DNA of 13,224 nt from Rhodospirillaceae bacterium CCH5-H10 (GTDB lineage Bacteria > Pseudomonadota > Alphaproteobacteria > Reyranellales > Reyranellaceae): contig LSKJ01000638.1 of the NCBI GenBank assembly GCA_001557035.1, positions 1 to 13,224 of the forward strand, written 5' to 3'. Both the position numbers and the translations under genes were made by a program. The notes beneath the pieces were generated by a model. It was not told the DNA's origin. It did no database searches and saw only the letters and a list, made by a program, of their open reading frames with translations. Positions 6,761 to 12,425 of the stretch are shown piece by piece; the stretch's first letter is position 1; each line of letters opens with the position of its first letter.

Positions 6761-7945
6761 TTGCGCCTTCTTCACGTCGTTCCGACCTATCTGCCGGCCA
6801 CCAGATACGGCGGCCCGATCCGGTCGGTCCACGCGCTCTGCCGCGAACTGGCCGCGGCCGGACATGACGTGCAGGTCTTCACCACCAGCGTCGACGGTCC
6901 CGGCAACAGCGACGTGCCGCACGGGGTGCCGGTCGACGTGGAAGGCGTGAAGGTCACCTATTTCCCGAGCCGCGTGCTGCGCCGCCTGTACTGGTCGCCG
7001 CCGATGGGGCGCGCGCTGTCGCACGTGACGGCGGGCTATGACGCCGTGCATCTCCATTCGGTCTTCCTGTGGCCGATCCTCGCCGGTGCCCGCGCCGCAA
7101 GAGGCGCGGGCGTACCCTACGTGATCTCGCCGCGTGGGATGCTCGTACCTGAGTTGATCCGCCGCAAGAGCCGCTGGGTGAAGGAAGCGTGGATCCGCTT
7201 GATCGACCGGCCCAATCTCGAGCACGCGGCGGCCGTGCATGCGACGTCGGCGATCGAGGCGCAGCATATCGCGAGCTTCGGCTGGCGCCTCCCGCCGATC
7301 GCCATGATCCCGCACGGAGTCGACGATCCGCCACCGCCCTCGTCGAGGCCTTTGTCGCCTGACATCGTCGCGGCCCTCGCGGGCGGTCCGATGGTCCTCT
7401 CGTTCGGTCGCCTGAGTTGGGAGAAGGGCCTGGACCGCGTGATCGCCGCCCTTGTCGAGGCGCCCGCCGTGCGCGCGGTGATGGCCGGCGACGATGCCGA
7501 CGGTCACGCCGCCTATCTCGCGTCCGAGGCCGCGCGCCATGGCGTCGCCGATCGCGTGACGATCATCGCGCGTCATGTCTCCGGCGCCGACAAGGAAGCC
7601 CTTTTTGCAGGTGCGCGTCTCTTTGCAATGACCTCGCTGTCGGAGAATTTCGGCATCGCCGCCTTCGAGGCGATGCGCAGAGCCGTACCGGTCCTCGCGA
7701 CGCCCGATGTCGGCATGTCGGAGATCGTGCGTGCGACGCAGGCAGGTCTCGTCGTCGAGCCGACACCCGCCGCCATCGCGGCCGGCTTGCGCACGATGTT
7801 CGCTGATCCCGATCTCTGCCGTCGCCAGGGCCTGGCAGGGCAGCGCCACGTCGTCGATCACTATGGCTGGCCGGCTGTGGCGCGCCGCATGGCGGAGCTC
7901 TACCGGTCGATTGCGGATGCACCCCGGCGGGGAGCGGCCGCGTGA
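6761..7945 (+). CDS. GT4 family glycosyltransferase (TTG start)
   Basis: This is a complete 394-residue GT4 glycosyltransferase. The N-terminal domain starts RLLHVVPTYLPATRYGGPIR (2-21) with the glycine loop, and HLHSVF (98-103) and VISPRGMLVPE (121-131) are typical of colanic-acid-type GT4 enzymes. IPHGVD (183-188) leads into the donor domain, which has SFGRLSWEKGLD (214-225) and the EX7E motif at E295 and E303 (SENFGIAAFEAM). The frame is open further upstream, but no ATG or GTG lies near the conserved beginning. TTG at 6761 starts the protein exactly where homologues begin, with GGA 6 bases before it; I therefore prefer it, with moderate certainty. The end overlaps the next gene by 4 bases (GTGA). 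It heads the third operon and probably adds a sugar to the repeat unit on the cytoplasmic side. The donor sugar is unknown. Confidence 0.92.
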   Translation: MRLLHVVPTYLPATRYGGPIRSVHALCRELAAAGHDVQVFTTSVDGPGNSDVPHGVPVDVEGVKVTYFPSRVLRRLYWSPPMGRALSHVTAGYDAVHLHSVFLWPILAGARAARGAGVPYVISPRGMLVPELIRRKSRWVKEAWIRLIDRPNLEHAAAVHATSAIEAQHIASFGWRLPPIAMIPHGVDDPPPPSSRPLSPDIVAALAGGPMVLSFGRLSWEKGLDRVIAALVEAPAVRAVMAGDDADGHAAYLASEAARHGVADRVTIIARHVSGADKEALFAGARLFAMTSLSENFGIAAFEAMRRAVPVLATPDVGMSEIVRATQAGLVVEPTPAAIAAGLRTMFADPDLCRRQGLAGQRHVVDHYGWPAVARRMAELYRSIADAPRRGAAA

Positions 7946-9087
7946 TGCAACTGCTGGAACAGAGTCCCTTCGATCCGGCCAAGGAACCGCGCATTGTCAT
8001 CATCGCCGATTGGCTGCCGCCCGATTTCGGTGCGGTCGGTCAGTACATGCTGATGCGGGCACAGGCGCTGGCGGAGCAGGGGCATGACGTAACTCTCGTC
8101 GGTCTCTCGACCGCGCCGGGCTCGACGGTCCGGCGGCTTCGGGGCAAGGGACATCTGGCGGAGATCCGCCTGAATGCGCGCCCGGTCCCGCGCGGCTCGC
8201 TCGTCGGACGCATGCTGTGGACGATCGCGACCAACCTGCGCCTCATCCTGGCGGCGTTCGGGCCGCTGCGAGCAGCCGACGGCATCGTGTTCACGGGCTC
8301 GCCGCCGTTCCTCATCCATCTGCTGGCGCCGCTGAAGTTCCTCTGGCGGGGGCGGCTCATCTACCGGATCACCGATTTCCATCCAGAGTGCCTCATCGCC
8401 GCCCGGGACAGGCCCTCGCGGGCCCTTGGCTTTCTGCTGGGATTGACGAATTTCTGGCGCCGGAAGGTCGACGGGTTCGAGGTGCTTGGAGAGGACCAAC
8501 GTCGTCGCCTCGCCCAGACCGGTATCCCGGCCGATCGCATCGCACTGGTCCGGGATGGATCGCCCGTCTCGTTCGCGCTCGACACGCAAGTCGAGCCGCT
8601 GCCCGCAGAACTGGCCGGCAAGTGCGTGCTGCTTTACTCGGGCAATTATGGCGTCGCCCATGAGGTGGAGACGGTGGCGCGGGGCTACGAGCTTCACCAC
8701 AGGTCCGGAAGCGGCCGTGTCCACCTGTGGCTTAGTGCCACAGGAGCCGGGGCGGAAGATCTTGCCGCGCGGTTCGCCGCCGCCGACCTTCCGTTCCATC
8801 GATCCTCACCGGTCCCCCTCGAACGATTGTCGGGACTTCTCCGCGCACCGGCCGCTCACCTCGTCACCCTGCGGGACGCGTTCGTCGGCTATGTGATGCC
8901 GTCCAAAATTTATGCATGCATCGAATCGGGCAAACCGGTTCTTTTCGTGGGGAGCGCCTCTTCGGACGTCGATTTGCTCGCGGCTCCCGCGTCCGCGGGA
9001 TACTGGCGGGTCCCCTGCGGCGACGCCGACGGGTTTGCGGCGGCGCTGGAGAAAGTGGCCGACCGATGCCCGGCCGGCACGTCCTGA
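7942..9087 (+). CDS. WbuB/WcaI-like GT4 glycosyltransferase
   Basis: This 381-residue protein resembles the WbuB/WcaI branch of GT4 enzymes, which act in O-antigen and colanic-acid-like pathways. RIVIIADWLPPDFGAVGQYM (17-36) is the N-terminal Rossmann start. FTGSPPFLIHLLAPLKF (117-133) and IYRITDFHPE (140-149) match the group's sPP and DlwPe segments. LLYSGNYGVAHEVET (230-244) opens the donor domain. The EX7E region is represented by the PSKIYACIESGKPVLF segment (320-335), as usual in WbuB-like members, where a PSK motif replaces the first glutamate. GTG at 7942 has GGGGAG at 7929-7934, 7 bases upstream; ATG at 7945 is an alternative one codon later. The protein ends soon after the last expected helix and so may be slightly short at its C-terminus. 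It is the last gene of its operon. Its substrate cannot be told. Confidence 0.9.
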   Translation: MMQLLEQSPFDPAKEPRIVIIADWLPPDFGAVGQYMLMRAQALAEQGHDVTLVGLSTAPGSTVRRLRGKGHLAEIRLNARPVPRGSLVGRMLWTIATNLRLILAAFGPLRAADGIVFTGSPPFLIHLLAPLKFLWRGRLIYRITDFHPECLIAARDRPSRALGFLLGLTNFWRRKVDGFEVLGEDQRRRLAQTGIPADRIALVRDGSPVSFALDTQVEPLPAELAGKCVLLYSGNYGVAHEVETVARGYELHHRSGSGRVHLWLSATGAGAEDLAARFAAADLPFHRSSPVPLERLSGLLRAPAAHLVTLRDAFVGYVMPSKIYACIESGKPVLFVGSASSDVDLLAAPASAGYWRVPCGDADGFAAALEKVADRCPAGTS

Positions 9088-9344
9088 CCTTGCTGATATA
9101 ATGCAATTTATGCCCTCAAATCGCCTCAGGAGTCGGCAATCAATCGCGTAGGGAAGGGCAGCAGATGCCTGTGCCCCGCGCTTCCGGGCGTTTCACGTCT
9201 GGGTGTGGGAGAGGGGCGGGACTTGGCTTTCTGCACGCGATTCGCTATTTTGTTTACGGACTTGGATGGGACCGAACCGTGTTTCTAGGTGAGGGCCAAG
9301 TGGGTGCTGCTTCCAAAAATTGATCGTGTTGTCTTTCGAGGCTC
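9088..9344. other. Intergenic region before the export module
   Basis: These 257 bases contain no convincing coding frame. They hold the extended -10 box listed separately, then a G-rich stretch (about 9150-9230) and an AT-richer stretch around 9240-9260. A GGAAG/CTTCC pair flanks a small GGCA/TGCC stem near 9150-9190 but forms no strong hairpin. There is no T-run that would mark a Rho-independent terminator for the preceding glycosyltransferase operon. If the promoter is real, the mRNA has a leader of about 235 bases, long enough for regulatory structure. Confidence 0.6.
9094..9102 (+). promoter_or_regulatory. Extended -10 promoter box (TGnTATAAT)
   Basis: The nine bases TGATATAAT match the extended -10 consensus of housekeeping sigma factors exactly (TGn then TATAAT). 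At the usual distance upstream the bases are GC-rich and do not form a -35 box, but extended -10 promoters often lack one. In a strongly GC-rich genome a perfect hit of this kind just after an operon end is unlikely by chance. It would start transcription near 9109 and serve the export module that begins at 9345. This is a sequence match only. Confidence 0.55.
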
Positions 9345-10202
9345 ATGGTCGGGTTGGGTCAAATGTTCAAAATTGCACTTCGGACGCAGGGTTTAGCGGC
9401 GGTGTCGGTCCTACTGTGGACCGCGGGCGCCGTTGCGCAGGTGGGTCCTGAAGTGGCCCAGGCGCCGCCGGGAGCTTCGCAGCAGAGTGGCGGTCCGAGC
9501 CAGGGCACGGGCCCTGTGCAGGGCGCCGGTCCGATGCAGGGTGCGGGTCCGGCTGGTCCCACTGGTGGCGTGCCGGGCGGCCCCGCAGGCGATCCCCAGC
9601 AGGCTCAACAAGGCCCGCAGCAGGGTGGCGGTCCTCTCCAGAATGCCGGTCCGCTGCAGGGCGCGGGCCCCCTCCAGAGTGCAGGCCCCCTTCAGAGCGC
9701 CGGTCCGCTTCAGAGCGCCGGGCCGCTCCAGAGCGCGGGGCCGTTGCAGACCAATGGTCCGCTTCAGAATGCTGGTCCTTTGCAGCCGGCCGCCCCGCTT
9801 CAGAACACCGCGCCGGACGGCGGTCCGCCGGGCGGGCTGGAAAGCCTGACCAACACCGGCTCGCCGCTCATCCCGCCGCCGGACAACAACCCCGTGAATT
9901 ACGGAGCGTTCCCGGGCGGCCCGACAGGCGGCCCGACGATGCAGCAGCTCATCGCGCAGATGCTGGCGGGGCCGGACGGGACGTCTTCGCCGACGCTCGT
10001 CGCCCTGATCAATTCCCTGTCCCCCCCGGGGCAGCCGCCGGGACAACCTCCTGGACAGCCGCCAGGACAGCCTCCGGGGCCGCCGCCGATCTTCACGCCG
10101 ATCAACAATCCGCAGCCGCCCGGCCCCCCGGTCGTGGTGCCCTCGGGGCCTCTTCCTCCGATCTATGACACGCCGCCGTCGCAGCAGCAGAGCCCGAGTT
10201 AG
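9345..10202 (+). CDS. Secreted hexapeptide-repeat Gly/Pro/Gln-rich protein, function unknown
   Basis: I do not recognise this 285-residue protein. An in-frame second ATG at 9363 gives a good signal peptide (FKIALRTQ, then a hydrophobic core LAAVSVLLWTAGA), with likely signal peptidase I cleavage after AVA or AVAQ near residue 32. The mature part is low-complexity. Three GPxQGA/T units lie at 50-67, then ten tandem hexapeptides of the form GPLQ-x-A at 96-155, then a less repetitive segment (156-226) containing TMQQLIAQMLAGPDG and LVALINSLS that may fold as short helices. Four PPGQ units follow at 227-242, then a proline-rich tail. Glycine is not at every third position, so this is not collagen-like. 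For the ATG at 9345, GAGG ends only 3 bases upstream, which is tight; 9363 may be the true start. Position at the head of the barrel, OPX and co-polymerase genes suggests a role in export or in the extracellular matrix (inference). Confidence 0.8.
   Translation: MVGLGQMFKIALRTQGLAAVSVLLWTAGAVAQVGPEVAQAPPGASQQSGGPSQGTGPVQGAGPMQGAGPAGPTGGVPGGPAGDPQQAQQGPQQGGGPLQNAGPLQGAGPLQSAGPLQSAGPLQSAGPLQSAGPLQTNGPLQNAGPLQPAAPLQNTAPDGGPPGGLESLTNTGSPLIPPPDNNPVNYGAFPGGPTGGPTMQQLIAQMLAGPDGTSSPTLVALINSLSPPGQPPGQPPGQPPGQPPGPPPIFTPINNPQPPGPPVVVPSGPLPPIYDTPPSQQQSPS
9492..9545 (+). repeat. Three 18-base units coding GPxQGA/T
   Basis: Three consecutive 18-base units encode GPSQGT, GPVQGA and GPMQGA (protein residues 50-67). 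They are an outlying block of the same hexapeptide that is repeated ten times downstream, separated from it by a Gly/Gln-rich spacer of 28 residues. Confidence 0.9.
9630..9809 (+). repeat. Ten tandem 18-base units coding the GPLQxA hexapeptide
   Basis: Ten in-frame units of 18 bases encode, in order, GPLQNA, GPLQGA, four GPLQSA, GPLQTN, GPLQNA, GPLQPA and APLQNT (residues 96-155). The peptide core PLQ is invariant, while the codons vary: glycine uses GGT, GGC and GGG, leucine uses CTC, CTG, CTT and TTG, proline uses CCT, CCG and CCC. Glutamine is always CAG. The DNA is therefore less alike than the peptide. Confidence 0.95.
10023..10070 (+). repeat. Four 12-base units coding PPGQ
   Basis: Four tandem units of 12 bases encode PPGQ (residues 227-242 of the repeat protein), followed by PPGPPP. 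The codons differ between units, as in the hexapeptide array. This is a second, separate proline-rich repeat block in the same protein. Confidence 0.92.
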
Positions 10203-10220
10203 TGCGTCAAAGCGTCTGCG

Positions 10221-10235
10221 TGGAAGCTTCTTCCA
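10221..10235 (+). other. Small perfect inverted repeat in the gap between repeat protein and barrel genes
   Basis: TGGAAG and CTTCCA form a perfect 6-base stem around a 3-base loop within the 73-base gap. There is no T-run after it, so it is not a standard terminator. It could be an mRNA stability or processing element, or chance. Confidence 0.35.
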
Positions 10236-10275
10236 GCCGACACTAGGACCGCTGCCCGGATGGCCTTCGGAACCC

Positions 10276-11619
10276 ATGGCTATTAGTGCGAATCGATCGC
10301 AGCTGACCTGGTCGCCTGTTCTTGGCTGGGTGTTGCTGGCTTGTGCGACGTCGGCGGCCCAGGCCCAGACCGAGACGTCGTCTCCGGCTGCCCAGATCAT
10401 GCTTGAGCAGGCCCCGATCATCGATATCCCCGACGTGCCGGTTTCCGTTACCGGCGCCGTGAATGCCCCGGGCGAGGTCGGGATCGCGGTGGGCGCCTTC
10501 ACGCTCTATCCGTCCATCGAGGTTCAGGCCGGGTTCGACAGCAATGTCTTCGCGACGTCGGCGCCAACGGTCGGCTCTCCCTACACCCTGATCCGGCCGG
10601 TGGTGGAGTTGAAGTCCGACTGGCTCAATCACTCGATCCGGGTCCTCGCCGGAGCGGGTTTCGGCATCTATACCAATGCCAGCACGCAGAATTACTGGAA
10701 CGGCAACCTCCAGATCGACGGCCGTCTCGATATCCGGGAAGATTTCTACGCCACGGGCATGGTCGCCGTGCGGCGTCAGACCGAGGCACTCGGCACACCG
10801 AATGCGCTGGTGGCGACTTCGCCCACGGTGGTCGATTCGATTCCGGTCGAGGTCGGCCTGTATCAGCGTTTCAACCGCTTTTTCTATGATTTCAGGGCTT
10901 CGGCGACCCGATACAACTACACCGACAACAGCATCGTGAGCGTGGGTGGACTGCCCGCGGCCAGCCGCAACCGCATGGAGTACGACGAGCGCGTGCGCCT
11001 GGGCTACGAGGTCATGGACGGCGTCGACGTCTGGGTGGCTCCCGGCCTCAACCAGCGCATCTACGACGAGTTCGTCAATGCCTTCGGCCAGCAGCGCGAT
11101 TCGACCGGCTGGAACGTCAATCTGGGGGCCACCCTCAAGTTGACGACGAAGAGCATTCTCGAAGGCTATATCGGCTACTCCACGCAGACCTACATAGCCG
11201 ACGGCACGACCACTCCGGCCTTCACATTCGGCCTTTCGGGAAGCTGGAACGGCTACGAGCCCCTGACGATCCGCCCGTCGTTCATCCGGTCGATCAACGA
11301 ATCGGCCTACAGCAACTACATCAACTACGTGTCGACCGCGGTCGGCATCGATTTCACCTACGATATCCACGACGCCTGGCAGATGGTCGGCGGCACCGGC
11401 ATCAATATTGCGGATTTCACGCCGGCGCCCGGGTCGGGTGTGGGACCCCGCACGGATTACTACTGGCGCGCGTCACTGGGTTTGCTGTATGCACTGCGAC
11501 CGCAGATACAGCTCGGCCCGCTTTACGAACACACGACCGGCTGGTCGACCGACGTCGCATCCGGCGGCCCATCCTATACCCGGGAAGTGGTCTCTCTTAG
11601 GCTTGTTGCAAAACGGTGA
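10276..11619 (+). CDS. Outer-membrane beta-barrel protein (BBP2-like)
   Basis: This 447-residue protein looks like a secreted outer-membrane barrel of the BBP2 type often found in polysaccharide loci. The start ATG at 10276 has GGA a few bases upstream and gives a signal peptide with a hydrophobic core VLGWVLLACATSA and an AQA cleavage site before Q31; an in-frame ATG at 10165 would bury this signal and overlap the previous gene. From about residue 75 the sequence alternates polar and aromatic residues in strand-like runs: LYPSIEVQAGFDSNVFATSA, then LIRPVVELKSDWLNHSIRV, and later YIGYSTQTYIADG and WRASLGLLYALRP. The N-terminal GFDSNVF motif and the P-x-x-E-L-x-S-x-W segment are the features I associate with BBP2. 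The protein ends EVVSLRLVAKR, without the terminal phenylalanine of classic porins. Followed 4 bases later by the OPX gene, it may form the outer-membrane channel for the polysaccharide (inference). Confidence 0.85.
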   Translation: MAISANRSQLTWSPVLGWVLLACATSAAQAQTETSSPAAQIMLEQAPIIDIPDVPVSVTGAVNAPGEVGIAVGAFTLYPSIEVQAGFDSNVFATSAPTVGSPYTLIRPVVELKSDWLNHSIRVLAGAGFGIYTNASTQNYWNGNLQIDGRLDIREDFYATGMVAVRRQTEALGTPNALVATSPTVVDSIPVEVGLYQRFNRFFYDFRASATRYNYTDNSIVSVGGLPAASRNRMEYDERVRLGYEVMDGVDVWVAPGLNQRIYDEFVNAFGQQRDSTGWNVNLGATLKLTTKSILEGYIGYSTQTYIADGTTTPAFTFGLSGSWNGYEPLTIRPSFIRSINESAYSNYINYVSTAVGIDFTYDIHDAWQMVGGTGINIADFTPAPGSGVGPRTDYYWRASLGLLYALRPQIQLGPLYEHTTGWSTDVASGGPSYTREVVSLRLVAKR

Positions 11620-11623
11620 TCTG

Positions 11624-12229
11624 GTGAACGTGCGTCCTTTCCTCTCCCGTTGCCTCGGGCCGCTTCTGGTGGCGATGGCGCTGACAGTCGGTGCCTGCGA
11701 TCCGCAGCCGCCCGCTTCGACGATGACCATCCAGCAGCCGTCGCAAGGCACCCAGAACCTGCGTCTTGGCGAGTATCGCGTCGCGCCGGGCGACCGGCTG
11801 CGGGTCGTGGTGCTGTCCGACACCGAGTTGTCGGGCGAGTACGAAGTCGACTCGACGGGCATGATCTCGCCGCGCATGGCCGGCCGGGTCGTCGTGCTGG
11901 GCATGTCGATGCCGGAGATCGAGGCGATGCTCGCCGACCGCTATCGCTCGGGGGGATACCTGCGCAATCCGCGCATCAGTGTCGATCTCGTGTCGCGCCG
12001 CCCGTTCTACATCGTGGGCGAGATCGGCCGGCCGGGTTCGTTCCCCTACGTTTCGGGGATCAACGTCCTGCAGGCGATTGCGATTGCCGGCGGATACACG
12101 CGTCGCGCGTCCAAGACGCGTATCACTATTCAGCGCTTCAATGCGCAGCAAGGGCAGGAAGAGACGGTAACGGAGGATTCACCCGTGGGGCCGGGCGACA
12201 TCATCCGTGTGCCGGAGCGTTGGTTCTAG
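11624..12229 (+). CDS. Polysaccharide export lipoprotein, short OPX (Wza-family)
   Basis: This 201-residue protein belongs to the Wza/OPX export family. Residues 1-25 are a lipoprotein signal ending in a VGAC lipobox, so C25 would be lipidated. The Poly_export domain runs about 48-126, from GEYRVAPGDRLRVVVL to NPRISVDLV, and one SLBB domain covers about 127-172, with YIVGEIGRPGSFPYVSGINV and LQAIAIAGGYTRRA. The protein ends PGDIIRVPERWF immediately after. Full-length Wza has further SLBB repeats and a C-terminal amphipathic helix that crosses the outer membrane; both are absent here. I chose GTG at 11624, 4 bases after the barrel stop; no strong ribosome-binding site is seen, so translation may be coupled, and GTG at 11630 is possible. 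It would act in the periplasm at the outer membrane, linking the co-polymerase to an outer-membrane channel. Confidence 0.93.
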   Translation: MNVRPFLSRCLGPLLVAMALTVGACDPQPPASTMTIQQPSQGTQNLRLGEYRVAPGDRLRVVVLSDTELSGEYEVDSTGMISPRMAGRVVVLGMSMPEIEAMLADRYRSGGYLRNPRISVDLVSRRPFYIVGEIGRPGSFPYVSGINVLQAIAIAGGYTRRASKTRITIQRFNAQQGQEETVTEDSPVGPGDIIRVPERWF

Positions 12230-12272
12230 TTCCAAGGTCTGCGTAAGGCTTTCGGACGTAAGAGTTCTTGGG

Positions 12273-12297
12273 GATGGGCGATGTGGGATCGCCCATC
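12273..12297 (+). other. Perfect 10-base stem-loop between OPX and co-polymerase genes
   Basis: GATGGGCGAT and ATCGCCCATC are perfect complements around a 5-base loop GTGGG. The next bases are G-rich, not T-rich, so it is not a complete Rho-independent terminator on either strand. It begins 43 bases after the OPX stop. It could stabilise the upstream mRNA, form part of a regulatory leader, or be a protein-binding palindrome. Two copies of CGTAAG lie just before it, at 12242-12247 and 12257-12262. Confidence 0.65.
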
Positions 12298-12347
12298 GGG
12301 TGGGGTGACGTGCCGCGGCAGGTCCGGTAGCGGGCTGCCTTGGTGCG

Positions 12348-12382
12348 TAACTCGAATGGGTGTCGTCGCGAGTTATCTTTTT
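12348..12382 (+). terminator. Terminator-like stem-loop with T-run upstream of co-polymerase gene
   Basis: TAACTCG (12348-12354) and CGAGTTA (12369-12375) pair perfectly around a 14-base loop and are followed by TCTTTTT (12376-12382). This has the shape of a Rho-independent terminator, though the stem is only 7 base pairs and not GC-rich. It lies 43 bases before the co-polymerase ATG, so it could end or attenuate transcription from the export genes before the co-polymerase. It could equally be a weak or decoy structure. Confidence 0.45.
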
Positions 12383-12412
12383 CGCGGAGTGTTGTGGGAT
12401 GGGATCGTTACC

Positions 12413-12417
12413 GAGGG
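12413..12417 (+). promoter_or_regulatory. Ribosome-binding site for the co-polymerase gene
   Basis: GAGGG ends 8 bases before the ATG at 12426. It is the clearest Shine-Dalgarno match in this intergenic region and fixes the start of the gene. The gap from 12230 to 12425 otherwise holds the two stem-loops and no coding frame that I can support. Confidence 0.7.
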
Positions 12418-12425
12418 CAGACCAC

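Noticed and set aside
6731..7861. Minus-strand open frame opposite the TTG-start glycosyltransferase
   Set aside because: No recognisable motif and composition typical of an antisense frame; the + strand carries all GT4 motifs.
9492..9809. Collagen-like protein
   Set aside because: Glycine recurs every sixth residue in GPLQxA, not every third, so a collagen triple helix is not expected.
9492..10070. CRISPR array
   Set aside because: The repeats are short coding units in tandem without unique spacers of regular length, in a single open frame.
10276..10400. Lipoprotein signal in the barrel protein (LLAC at residues 20-23)
   Set aside because: Leucine before the alanine is an uncommon lipobox, and a good AQA signal peptidase I site follows; barrel proteins are seldom lipidated at this point. 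Not excluded.
10243..11370. Long minus-strand open frame opposite the barrel gene (375 codons)
   Set aside because: It is the antisense shadow of a GC-rich gene: its residues are rich in Arg, His and Asp with no domain pattern, while the + strand frame has a signal peptide and beta-strand pattern.
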